Shown here piece after piece: positions 9,078-17,289 of a stretch of DNA of 64,000 nt (its first letter is position 1; every line of letters begins with the position of its first letter). Source of the stretch: Comamonadaceae bacterium. GTDB taxonomy: Bacteria > Pseudomonadota > Gammaproteobacteria > Burkholderiales > Burkholderiaceae_C. The stretch lies in contig JAIXOM010000018.1 in the NCBI GenBank assembly GCA_027486755.1, forward strand, positions 117,789-181,788, given 5' to 3'. The translations under genes and the position numbers were made by a program. Under the pieces are notes generated by a model that saw only the letters and a program-made list of their open reading frames with translations, was not told the DNA's origin and did not search any database.

Positions 9078-10469
9078 TCAGTGCGCCGCGCCTTGCAGCT
9101 GCGCATCGGGCTTGACACGGCGCAGCAGCGCCAGCATCTCGGCCTCGATGCGCTGCAAGGCCTGTTCGGTCTGGCCCTCAAAACGCAGCACCAGCACCGG
9201 CGTGGTGTTGGACGAGCGGATCAGGCCAAAGCCGTCGGGCCAATCCACCCGCAGCCCGTCTATGGTGGAGACTTGGGCCGGGGCCACGAACTGCGCCTGA
9301 CCCAGCGCGACCAGCTCGGCCACCAGACGCGGCGGCTCGCCCTCCTGGCAGCCCACATTGAGCTCGGGCGTGCTGTGGCTGCTCGGCAAGGCATTGAGCA
9401 CCTCGGACGCATCGGCGCTGCGGCTGAGGATCTCCAGCAGGCGCGCACCAGCATAAGTGCCATCGTCAAAGCCGTACCAGCGCTCCTTGAAGAACATATG
9501 TCCGCTCATCTCGCCACCCAGAGGTGAGTTGAGTTCGCGCATGCGCGCCTTGATCAGCGAGTGGCCGGTTTTGTACATCACGGGCTGGCCGCCGGCAGCA
9601 TCAATACTGGGCGCCAGGCGCTGCGAGCATTTGACGTCAAACAAAATTGGGGCCCCGGGTACGCGGCTGAGCACATCACTGGCGAACAGCATCAGCTGCC
9701 GGTCAGGAAAAATATTCTGGCCGTCCTTGGTCACTATGCCCAGGCGGTCACCGTCACCGTCGAAAGCCAGGCCGATTTCGGCGTCGCCACTTTGCAGGGC
9801 GGCGATCAGATCGCGCAGATTCTCCGGCTTGCTGGGGTCGGGATGGTGGTTGGGAAACTGCCCATCGACCTCGCTAAACAGCTCGCTCACTTCGCAGCCC
9901 AAGGCTCTGAAAATCCCGGGTGCCGACGCGCCGGCAATACCGTTGCCGCTATCGATGACGATCTTCATCGGCCTGGCCAGCTTTACATCGCCTGCGATGC
10001 GCTGGCGGTAGGCCGGCAGGACATCGACCTGGCTGACCTTGCCGGGCTGCGCGGCTAAGGACCAGGATTGGCTCTCCATCATGCGCCGTAGACCCTGAAT
10101 CTCCTCGCCGTAAATGGCGCGGCTGGCCAGCACCATCTTGAAGCCGTTGTAGTCCTTGGGGTTGTGGCTTCCGGTGACCTGTATGCCGCTGGCACACAAG
10201 GTGCTGGCCGCAAAATAAAGCATGGGCGTGGTCACCGCCCCCACGTCGATCACATCTACCCCAGCGCGGATCAGTCCCTCGATCAGCGCGCGACTCAAGG
10301 CCGGCCCCGACAGTCGGCCATCGCGGCCGACGGCCACCACCTTCTCCCCCTGCGCCAGCGCCTGCGAGCCAAAGGCCAGACCCAGGGCACGGGCCACATC
10401 CTCGTCCAGCGTAGACGGCACCACGCCGCGGATGTCGTAGGCCTTGAAGATGGACGGACTCAGTGGCAT
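9078..10469 (-). CDS. Phosphomannomutase/phosphoglucomutase (AlgC/ManB type)
   Basis: A 463-residue alpha-D-phosphohexomutase interconverting hexose 1- and 6-phosphates for sugar-nucleotide synthesis (LPS, exopolysaccharide). All four family loops are visible: phosphoserine loop TGSHNP (Ser101), metal loop DGDGDR (residues 237-242), sugar-binding loop GEMSGH (about 319-324) and phosphate-binding loop RSSNTTP near the C terminus. Length matches the dual-specificity PMM/PGM subgroup. It is the first gene of the leftward LPS set with waaC and waaA. Confidence 0.9.
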   Translation of the reverse strand: MPLSPSIFKAYDIRGVVPSTLDEDVARALGLAFGSQALAQGEKVVAVGRDGRLSGPALSRALIEGLIRAGVDVIDVGAVTTPMLYFAASTLCASGIQVTGSHNPKDYNGFKMVLASRAIYGEEIQGLRRMMESQSWSLAAQPGKVSQVDVLPAYRQRIAGDVKLARPMKIVIDSGNGIAGASAPGIFRALGCEVSELFSEVDGQFPNHHPDPSKPENLRDLIAALQSGDAEIGLAFDGDGDRLGIVTKDGQNIFPDRQLMLFASDVLSRVPGAPILFDVKCSQRLAPSIDAAGGQPVMYKTGHSLIKARMRELNSPLGGEMSGHMFFKERWYGFDDGTYAGARLLEILSRSADASEVLNALPSSHSTPELNVGCQEGEPPRLVAELVALGQAQFVAPAQVSTIDGLRVDWPDGFGLIRSSNTTPVLVLRFEGQTEQALQRIEAEMLALLRRVKPDAQLQGAAH

Positions 10470-10707
10470 GGAAATCTCCGATGATGTCTGCGTGCTGCGG
10501 CCATTTCAGGCCGAGGCTGGCTGTCTATTGGGCTCGCTGGCAAGCCCCAGTGAAAAACACAAAAAGTCATTTTAGGTGTCCCGCGCTCGCATACCATGAG
10601 CTCAACCGGTCCATCAGGCCCCGCCAGTTCTTTAACTGCGGCTGGAGGCCCCTTATGATCAACCTATGCTTATTGCTCCGGTACGCCGATGCGCCGCTCA
10701 AAAACCC

Positions 10708-11205
10708 ATGATCGAATTGCCTGTCCAAAGCCAGTGCTCCACGCCCTTGGGGCCGGTGCGCCTGCTGGCCAGTGCGCAAGGACTGGCCGGTCTGTGGTTT
10801 GAAGGCCAAAAACACCGGCCGAGCCAGCTCGATGGTCCCTCGTGGCCCCAGCAAGATGATCACCCCTTGCTCAAGGACGCTCGCCAACAGCTGAGCGAAT
10901 ACTTTGCGGGCCAACGCCGCCGGTTTGATCTGCCCCTGGACCTGAGCGCCGGCACCGCCTTCGAGCAAAACGTCTGGCGTGCCTTGCTGGACATTGCGCA
11001 CGGCCAGCATCAAAGCTATGGCCAGCTCGCGGGGCGTATCGGCCGGCCGAGCGCAGCCCGCGCCGTGGGTGCAGCGGTCGGGCGCAACCGACTGTCCATC
11101 ATCGTGCCCTGCCACCGGGTCCTTGGGCGCGATGGCAGGCTCACCGGTTATGCCGGCGGCCTGGATCGCAAGCGCGCCCTACTGCAACTTGAGGGCGTGG
11201 TTTGA
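10708..11205 (+). CDS. ogt: Methylated-DNA--[protein]-cysteine S-methyltransferase
   Basis: A 165-residue suicide DNA-repair protein that transfers O6-alkyl groups from guanine to its own cysteine. The C-terminal domain has the active-site motif IVPCHRV, the arginine finger/HTH segment (RPSAARAVGAAVGRN) and the closing region TGYAGGLDRKRALLQLE. The start is uncertain: ATG 10708 begins the conserved fold, while an in-frame ATG at 10666 would add 14 residues. Its stop overlaps the TTG start of the following permease gene. Confidence 0.9.
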   Translation: MIELPVQSQCSTPLGPVRLLASAQGLAGLWFEGQKHRPSQLDGPSWPQQDDHPLLKDARQQLSEYFAGQRRRFDLPLDLSAGTAFEQNVWRALLDIAHGQHQSYGQLAGRIGRPSAARAVGAAVGRNRLSIIVPCHRVLGRDGRLTGYAGGLDRKRALLQLEGVV

Positions 11206-12131
11206 GGTCGACCGCGGCGGCTGAGCGGGGCTGGGTCGTACCCTTCATTGCCCTGGGCGCCATATGGGGTGCGTCCTTCATGTTCATGCAGATCGCAGCG
11301 GCCGAGCTCGGGCCCCTGCCCACTGCGGCGCTGCGCGTCGGTTTGGGCGCCCTCTTTCTGCTGCCGCTGCTGATCTGGCGCGGCCAGGCCTCGCTGCTCA
11401 GGCAGCACTGGCTTCCGGTGCTGTTTGTCGGCATGCTCAACTCGGGCATCCCCTTTACCTTGTTTGCCTTTGCGCTGCTGAGCATCACCACCGGCCTGTC
11501 GTCCATCATCAACGCCAGCGTGCCGATGTTTGGCGCTCTGGTGGCCTGGCTCTGGCTGGGAGAGCGGCCCGGCCGCTGGCGCATCATCGGGCTGGTGCTG
11601 GGCTTTGTGGGCGTGAGCCTGCTGGCCTGGGATCAAGCCGGCATCAAGTCCAACCAGATGGGCCTGCATCCACTGTGGGCCATGCTGGCCTGCCTGGGTG
11701 CCTGCATCAGCTACGCACTAGCTGCCAGCTTCACCCGCCTGTACATGCAAAACGTGCCGCCCCTGGTTTCAGCCACCGGCAGCCTGATAGGTGCGGCGCT
11801 GCTGATGGCAGTGCCTGCGGTCTGGCTGTGGCCAGCCCAAGTCCCAAGTGCCAACACCTGGGCCAGCTTGGTGGTCCTTGGCGCCTTGTGCACCGGCGTG
11901 GCTTATTTGCTGTACTTTCGCCTGCTGGCCAGCGCCACCCCCTCGCGGGCCTTGGCCGTAACTTACCTGATTCCGGTGTTTGCGGTGGGCTATGGCATTG
12001 CGCTGCTGGGCGAGCACGTCACCGCCGGCATGGGCTTGAGCGCCGGGGTGATCTTGCTGGGCACCGCCATGGCCACCGGCATGCTGGACCCGGGTCTTTT
12101 ACTGCAGCGGATGCGCAAATCAGCGCAGTGA
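11202..12131 (+). CDS. DMT superfamily transporter, EamA family
   Basis: A 309-residue integral membrane protein with about ten hydrophobic segments and the two-EamA-repeat structure. The first repeat starts FIALGAIWGASFMFMQIA, the second near LGACISYALAASFTRLY. These drug/metabolite transporters usually export amino acids or other small metabolites; the substrate here is unknown. Translation likely starts at a TTG that overlaps the ogt stop codon, implying coupling to ogt. Confidence 0.87.
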   Translation: MRSTAAAERGWVVPFIALGAIWGASFMFMQIAAAELGPLPTAALRVGLGALFLLPLLIWRGQASLLRQHWLPVLFVGMLNSGIPFTLFAFALLSITTGLSSIINASVPMFGALVAWLWLGERPGRWRIIGLVLGFVGVSLLAWDQAGIKSNQMGLHPLWAMLACLGACISYALAASFTRLYMQNVPPLVSATGSLIGAALLMAVPAVWLWPAQVPSANTWASLVVLGALCTGVAYLLYFRLLASATPSRALAVTYLIPVFAVGYGIALLGEHVTAGMGLSAGVILLGTAMATGMLDPGLLLQRMRKSAQ

Positions 12132-12236
12132 TGGCCTAAGCTTAAAAGCGCTGAGCGCGCCAAACAAGGACAGGCACAGTACCGCACAAGCGCCGCTGGG
12201 CAGGTCCAACCGCCAGGACAAGTCACGCCGCCGCGG

Positions 12237-12547
12237 TCGGAAATCGACAAGGCCTTGCGCACGTTTTGCTCGACCATCAGGATGGCCTTGCCCTGCTCCC
12301 GCAGCAGCCGCACCTTGTCAAATACCGCCTCGACCATCTTGGGCGATAGGCCGATCGACGGCTCGTCAAGCATGATCAACTGCGGCTCTTGCAGCAATGT
12401 GCGGGCGATCTCTAGCACGCGCTGCTCGCCGCCAGACATCATGCCGGTCAGCCGACCGGCGCGCGTCTTCAACATCGGAAACAGGTTCAGCACCCGATCG
12501 ATGCGCTGGGCCAGCAAGGCCTTGTCGCGCACCAGATAGCGGCCCAT
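12237..12547 (-). pseudogene. Remnant of a LivF-type ABC transporter ATPase
   Basis: The minus-strand frame encodes a central LivF piece from MGRYLVRDKALLAQRI to ALSISDRG, including the signature (MSGGEQRVLEIARTLL), Walker B (LIMLDEPSIGLSP) and the switch region (ILMVEQNVRKAL). About 95 N-terminal residues with the Walker A loop are absent. After SDRG the frame runs into unrelated Cys/Pro-rich sequence and antisense to the EamA gene. It therefore cannot be an active ATPase. It directly follows the DUF35 gene, suggesting that a liv transporter once belonged to this operon; an intact liv operon lies 15 kb away. Confidence 0.8.
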
Positions 12548-12578
12548 CCTGCAAGGCCCTGAGCCAGGGCCCGCCGAC

Positions 12579-12974
12579 TCAGACCAATCGAAAACGCAGC
12601 TCCGGCGTACTCTGGGTCAGCTTGAAATAGGCCTGAACCGGCAGGCCAATGGACAGCTCACCGCCGTCCCAGCGTCCCAGGGCGCGCACCCCCTCGGTCA
12701 GATCGACGGTGGCCAGCGCATACGGCACCTCCGTGGCAAAAGCCTTGTGAAACACATGGTGGGTGATGGTCCAGCTGTGTACCTTGCCCTGGCCGCTGGC
12801 CGGCACAAAGTCGCTGCGCCGGCTGTAGCAGGCATCACAGAGCAGGCGCGGATAGTGGCGAATCTTGCCGCAATCGCTGCAGCGCTGGAGCACCAACTCG
12901 CCGCGGGCGGCAGCCTGCCAGTAAGGGCGTGACAGCTCGACGTCTTGCGGCACCGGCTTGGAGATGACTTCCAT
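12579..12974 (-). CDS. Zn-ribbon/OB-fold protein (DUF35 family)
   Basis: A 131-residue protein with the rubredoxin-like zinc ribbon CSDCGKIRHYPRLLCDAC (all four Cys present) followed by an OB-fold domain (GKVHSWTITHHV, PYALATVDLTEG). DUF35 proteins act as obligate partners of SCP-x/thiolase-fold proteins in acyl-CoA side-chain cleavage, for example ChsH2 with Ltp2 in steroid degradation. Here the start ATG lies 2 bp after the stop of such a thiolase-fold gene, so a two-protein complex is likely. A TTG at 12980 is a less likely alternative start. Confidence 0.85.
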   Translation of the reverse strand: MEVISKPVPQDVELSRPYWQAAARGELVLQRCSDCGKIRHYPRLLCDACYSRRSDFVPASGQGKVHSWTITHHVFHKAFATEVPYALATVDLTEGVRALGRWDGGELSIGLPVQAYFKLTQSTPELRFRLV

Positions 12975-12976
12975 GA

Positions 12977-14137
12977 TCAATTCCTCAGGATGGCGACTGC
13001 GCCGTCGCCCATATCGCCGTAACCCGTGACCAAACCGACTCGGGCGTCGCGCACCTGAGCCCGGCCAGCCTGCCCGCGCAACTGCCGCACCAGTTCAACA
13101 ATGTGATTCAGACCCCAGACGTGAGCCTGAGACAGCAGGCCACCGTGGGTATTGCAGGGCAGCTCACCGCCCAGGCGCAGCCGCCCACCTTCGATGAAGG
13201 GGCCACCCTCGCCCTTCTTGCAAAAACCCAGGTCTTCAAGCTGACGGATCACCACATAAGTGAAACAGTCATAAAGCTCAACCAGGTCAATGTCTGCATG
13301 GCTGACCTGCGCCATCTCAAAAGCGCGGCGTGCCGCCTTGGCAATGCCCAGGCTGGTCATGTCCGGCCGCTGCGTGATGGAGCCGGGCATGTCAGGGTGC
13401 CCCTCGGCCACCCCCGAGATGTAGACCTTCTTTTGGCGCAGATCAGCCGCACGCTCAGCCGAGGACACCACAATGGCCGCGCCACCGTCGCTTTCCAGGC
13501 TGCAATCGAGCAGCCGGAACGGGTCGGAAATCATGCGGGAATTGCGGTGGTCTTCCAGCGTGATCGGCTTTTTCATGATCGCGTTGTCATTGAGCAAAGC
13601 ATGCTCACGGCAGGCGATGGCCACCTCTGCAAAGTGATCGCTGGTGGTGCCATAGAGTTCCATGTGCCGGCGCGCCATCGGCGCATACAGCTGCGCCGGC
13701 GCAGCCGCACCGATAGGGTACTCAAACTCAGTGACGTAATGAAACTGCGGCATGCCGTGAATACGTGCGCCAGCCCGGTTGTTGCTGACCCCAGTGACAT
13801 TACGGCCAAAGGTAATCAGCACATGGTTACAGGCACCGGTGGCCACCGCGGCGGCGGCACACTGCAGGGCCATGACCGGGCTAGCCCCACCGTGCGGGAT
13901 CAGCGCAGAAAAGCGCAGATCGGGCATGCCGAAGTTCTCGATGAAATCGTCCGCGGTCCCGCTGACGATGCCAATCGGAATGATGCCGTCGATGTCCTTG
14001 GGGCTCAAGCCCGCATCGGCGATGGCGCTCAGCGATGACTCGATCTGCAATTCAAACGCGCTGCTGCTCGAGCCGCGCATATAAACGGTTTCGCCGATGC
14101 CGCTGACGCAGGCTTGATCACGCAAGGAAATGCTCAT
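12977..14137 (-). CDS. Thiolase-fold (SCP-x type) protein lacking the nucleophilic Cys
   Basis: A 386-residue thiolase-superfamily protein. The start MSISLRDQACVSGIGET matches the SCP-x/Ltp group; the ATG at 14137 lies 7 bp after the upstream stop. The position of the acyl-accepting Cys reads PHGGASPVMAL (Gly at about residue 84). The His of the C-terminal GHP-like site is retained (SQAHVWG), but the last catalytic Cys motif is replaced by TGYGDMGDGAV. It is therefore unlikely to be a classical thiolase; a retro-aldolase or related C-C lyase with the adjoining DUF35 protein is my inference. Confidence 0.83.
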   Translation of the reverse strand: MSISLRDQACVSGIGETVYMRGSSSSAFELQIESSLSAIADAGLSPKDIDGIIPIGIVSGTADDFIENFGMPDLRFSALIPHGGASPVMALQCAAAAVATGACNHVLITFGRNVTGVSNNRAGARIHGMPQFHYVTEFEYPIGAAAPAQLYAPMARRHMELYGTTSDHFAEVAIACREHALLNDNAIMKKPITLEDHRNSRMISDPFRLLDCSLESDGGAAIVVSSAERAADLRQKKVYISGVAEGHPDMPGSITQRPDMTSLGIAKAARRAFEMAQVSHADIDLVELYDCFTYVVIRQLEDLGFCKKGEGGPFIEGGRLRLGGELPCNTHGGLLSQAHVWGLNHIVELVRQLRGQAGRAQVRDARVGLVTGYGDMGDGAVAILRN

Positions 14138-14144
14138 GGTGTGT

Positions 14145-15131
14145 TTACTGCATCTGCACGCCAGCAACGCGTATGACTTCCTTCCACTTCACCCGCTCGC
14201 GCTCGGCAAAAGCTTCGGTTTCGCGCGGCGTGGACGACACCGCCAGGGCGCCTGCCGCGAGGAACTGCTCCTTGACCGCCGGATCCTGAGCGATCTGCGC
14301 AATCGCGCTCGAGACCTTATTGACGATGCCAGCCGGTGTGCCGCGCGGCATCACAAAAGCGCCCCAGGATGTAATGATGAAGTCCTTGATGCCCGCCTCG
14401 GCCATGGTGGGGATTTCAGGCAGGGTCGGCCAGCGGCTGTTGGCGGTAATGGCCAGCACCTTGACCTTGCCGGTCTTAATGAGCGGCATATAACTGGCGA
14501 TGTTATCGATCGCAAAGTCGGTCTCGCCAGCCATGAGCGCCGGCATGGACTGGGCCGCGCCCCGGAAGGGAATATGCACTGCACTAATGGCCATGCGGTG
14601 GCGGAACATCTCACCAGCCAGGTGCGGTGTGGTGCCCACACCCGCCGAACCAAAGCTCACCCCCTGGGGCTTGCGGCGAGCCCACTCCAGGAACTCTGAC
14701 ACCGTGCGCGCCGGATTGCTCAAAGGCACCACAAACACATTGCAGTTTTCCCAGATGGTCGAGACATAGGCGTAGTCGGCCACCGGGTCATAGGGCATCT
14801 TGGCAAATAAAAACTGATTGATGGACAGCGTGCCTATGGTGGCCGAGCAGATGGTCAGTCCGTCCGGAGTGGCATTTTTGACCGCCTCCATGCCGATGTT
14901 GCCGCCAGCTCCAGTGCGGTTTTCCACCGTCCAGGTCTGCCCCAGGCGGGCTTGCAGGCGTTCGGCGAGACGGCGAGTGAGCAAGTCGGCCGCACCACCC
15001 GCCGTAAAGGGAACGATGATCTTCACCGGTGCACTGGGGTAGTTGGCCTCCTGCGCGCGCGCTCCGCTGAGCATGAAGGGCACAGCCGCACCCATACCGG
15101 CCTTGATCAGGCTACGTCTTTGTATCGTCAT
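14145..15131 (-). CDS. Bug-family tripartite tricarboxylate transporter substrate-binding protein
   Basis: A 328-residue periplasmic binding protein. It has an Arg-rich signal peptide (MTIQRRSLIKAGMGAAVPF, twin-arginine-like RRSLIK) cleaved near GARAQEA and the Bug core VKIIVPFTAGGAADLLTRRLAERL. Bug proteins are greatly expanded in Burkholderiales and bind carboxylates and other small metabolites. No TctA/TctB membrane genes are nearby, so it is an orphan receptor. It sits inside the LLM operon, between the CoA-transferase and thiolase genes, which suggests that it captures the pathway substrate or an intermediate. Confidence 0.9.
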   Translation of the reverse strand: MTIQRRSLIKAGMGAAVPFMLSGARAQEANYPSAPVKIIVPFTAGGAADLLTRRLAERLQARLGQTWTVENRTGAGGNIGMEAVKNATPDGLTICSATIGTLSINQFLFAKMPYDPVADYAYVSTIWENCNVFVVPLSNPARTVSEFLEWARRKPQGVSFGSAGVGTTPHLAGEMFRHRMAISAVHIPFRGAAQSMPALMAGETDFAIDNIASYMPLIKTGKVKVLAITANSRWPTLPEIPTMAEAGIKDFIITSWGAFVMPRGTPAGIVNKVSSAIAQIAQDPAVKEQFLAAGALAVSSTPRETEAFAERERVKWKEVIRVAGVQMQ

Positions 15132-15157
15132 ATCTCATCTCCTAAAAAAAACTGCCA

Positions 15158-16378
15158 TCACCTCAAACGACCGCAGGATGCACCGGCGGCGGTCATGCGA
15201 TCGATCTCGGCTTGCCCATAGCCACACTCGGCCAGCACCTGGGCACTGTGCTCACCCAGGGTCGGTGGCATCCGGGTCATGCCGGCGGGCGTTGCGCTCA
15301 TCTTCATCGGGTTGGCTGGAAAGCGCATCGGCCCCTCGGTCGGGTGTTCAGCAACCGTCCAGAAATTGACGCTGGTCAGGTGCGGATCCTGAGGAAGATC
15401 CTCTAACTTGTTGACCACTGAAAACGGCACATCAGAAGTCGACAGCAATTCAATCCAATGAGCGTTGGTCTTGCGCGCGGCCTGACGTTCAACCTCGTCC
15501 CAGACCGTCCTGAAATGCTTTTGCCGCTCGGCAAAAGTGGCAAAGCGCGGGTCTTGCATGATCTGCGGCTCGCCAGCGAGCTCAAAAAACTGACGCCAGT
15601 GTGCATCCGAGTAGGGCAACAGCGCGAGGTAACCGTCCAGCGTCTTGTAGGGCCGACGCGAGGCGGTGCTCACCGGCTGGTAGCCCATCGGCCCCTCAGG
15701 CGGCTCAAACACATGGGCCCACTGGTGCTCCAGCATATTGAAAGCCACCATGGTCTCGAACATCGGGATTTGCACCTCCTGTCCCTGCCCGGTGCGCTGC
15801 TTGTGCATCAGCGCAGCCAAGATCGCATAGGCCGCATGCAGACCGCTGACCTTGTCGGCCACGATGGTGGGAATAAAGCGCGGCTGGCCCGCCACCACGG
15901 TCTGCAACTGCGCCAGACCCGATGCGGCCTGGATGATGTCGTCGTAGGCCGGCCGGCCGGCATACAAGCCGTCTTCACCATAGCCGGTCACATGGCAGTG
16001 GACCAGACCGGGCCGCTGTGCTCGTACGGTCTGCGGGTCCAGACCGAGCTTGCGTGCGGCCGGGCTGCGCATCGAATGCAGCAGCACGTCAGCACCGTCG
16101 AGCAGACGAGACAGCACCTGGCGGCCCTCCTCGGTTTTGAGGTCGACCACGATGGAGCGCTTGCTGCGGTTGCTGGTGATGAAAAACGAGCCCATCAGCG
16201 GCGAGTGGCGCGGGCCGATGGAGCGCGTCAGGTCACCTTCGGGCGGTTCGACCTTGATGACGTCAGCGCCCAGATCGCCCAGGTACTGCCCGGCCAGCGG
16301 GCCGAAGATCATGGAGGCCACCTCGACCACCCTAAAGCCGGCCAGCGGGCCAGTCGGCGTGCTTGCTGGAGTACTCAT
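15158..16378 (-). CDS. CaiB/BaiF (class III) CoA-transferase
   Basis: A 406-residue CoA-transferase that moves CoA between carboxylates via an aspartyl-CoA thioester. It shows the family beginning (GFRVVEVASMIFGPLAGQYL), GADVIKVEPPEGD and the catalytic Asp in IVADKVSGLHAAY (about Asp175). The ATG overlaps the TGA of the upstream cyclase gene by one base, so this start is preferred over the GTG one codon upstream. It belongs to the leftward LLM operon and probably activates or recycles an acid intermediate. Confidence 0.9.
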   Translation of the reverse strand: MSTPASTPTGPLAGFRVVEVASMIFGPLAGQYLGDLGADVIKVEPPEGDLTRSIGPRHSPLMGSFFITSNRSKRSIVVDLKTEEGRQVLSRLLDGADVLLHSMRSPAARKLGLDPQTVRAQRPGLVHCHVTGYGEDGLYAGRPAYDDIIQAASGLAQLQTVVAGQPRFIPTIVADKVSGLHAAYAILAALMHKQRTGQGQEVQIPMFETMVAFNMLEHQWAHVFEPPEGPMGYQPVSTASRRPYKTLDGYLALLPYSDAHWRQFFELAGEPQIMQDPRFATFAERQKHFRTVWDEVERQAARKTNAHWIELLSTSDVPFSVVNKLEDLPQDPHLTSVNFWTVAEHPTEGPMRFPANPMKMSATPAGMTRMPPTLGEHSAQVLAECGYGQAEIDRMTAAGASCGRLR

Positions 16379-17283
16379 CACAGCACCGCCAAGGGGCTGA
16401 GCGGGCTGCCCGTGGCACCCACGATAGGCAAAGCAGCCGCAACGAACAAGAATTCGCGCCGGCCAGTGCGCACCAGCGGCTCCAGTTGCAGCCCTTCAAT
16501 CAGGGGAATCCCATAGTCACGAATGACGCACTGGTGAACCGGGAAAACCGTGCCCTGCGCAAAGGGCAAGACCTCCACTGCAAAGTTGTCGGCACCGATC
16601 ATCGCCACATCCTGCTGCGCCAGCCATAAGCCAGCCTCGTAATCGATGCCTGGCTCGGCATTGAAATCCACCGGCCCCTGGTGCGCCAGGTTGGCCGCCA
16701 GCCAGCCGGTGTGTAGCAGCACCACATCGCCGGGCTCCACCCGCAAGCCATCGCGCGCCAGACAGGCCTGGATATCGGCCAGCGACACCACCTCGCCATC
16801 GGCCAGGGTACGCCCGCGCAGCGCCACCACGTCAATCAGCAGGCCACGGGTCACCGCTGGCGGCATCTTGTCCACACCGAGCCGGGTCGCGCCGGTGGTG
16901 CTGCGCATGGTGTTTTCACGGTAGTTGTTGAACAGGCGGCCGTCGCACCAGGCGTGGCACAGCGCATCGACATGGGTGCCGATGTGCAGCGGCATGATGA
17001 CGGTGTCTTCGGCGAACTGAAAGCCACCCGGCCGACCTGCGCCGGCTGCATAGTCGCCGCCGTCGCGACCCATGAAATGCTGCAAGCCGCTGCGGTGGCC
17101 AGGCACGGGGGTGCGCTTGGACAGCGGCTGGGCCAGTCGTATCACCTCGCCGGTACGCACCAGGCCGGTGGCACGCAGCACCTGGGCCGCGCCAATGTGG
17201 TTGAGGGCGCCGGCTTCGTCCTGCGCGCCCCAGCGGGCCCAAGCGTTGGGGCGGTGGTTGATGTAATCGTCGCTCACGGGCAA
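16378..17283 (-). CDS. Cyclase family protein (kynurenine-formamidase-like metal hydrolase)
   Basis: A 301-residue protein of the cyclase/KynB superfamily. It carries the metal-binding signature HIGTHVDALCHAWCDG and the downstream conserved GDVVLLHTGW and DNFAVEVLP segments. Members hydrolyse amides, lactone-like or cyclic substrates using Zn or Mn; the substrate cannot be assigned. A ring-opening hydrolase after an oxygenation step would fit the operon. The start is either TTG 17283, next to the ligase stop, or GTG 17277. Confidence 0.85.
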   Translation of the reverse strand: MPVSDDYINHRPNAWARWGAQDEAGALNHIGAAQVLRATGLVRTGEVIRLAQPLSKRTPVPGHRSGLQHFMGRDGGDYAAGAGRPGGFQFAEDTVIMPLHIGTHVDALCHAWCDGRLFNNYRENTMRSTTGATRLGVDKMPPAVTRGLLIDVVALRGRTLADGEVVSLADIQACLARDGLRVEPGDVVLLHTGWLAANLAHQGPVDFNAEPGIDYEAGLWLAQQDVAMIGADNFAVEVLPFAQGTVFPVHQCVIRDYGIPLIEGLQLEPLVRTGRREFLFVAAALPIVGATGSPLSPLAVL

Positions 17284-17289
17284 TTCCTG

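Noticed and set aside
12237..12547. Functional LivF
   Set aside because: Walker A and the N-terminal third are absent and the C terminus is lost, so it is listed as a pseudogene.
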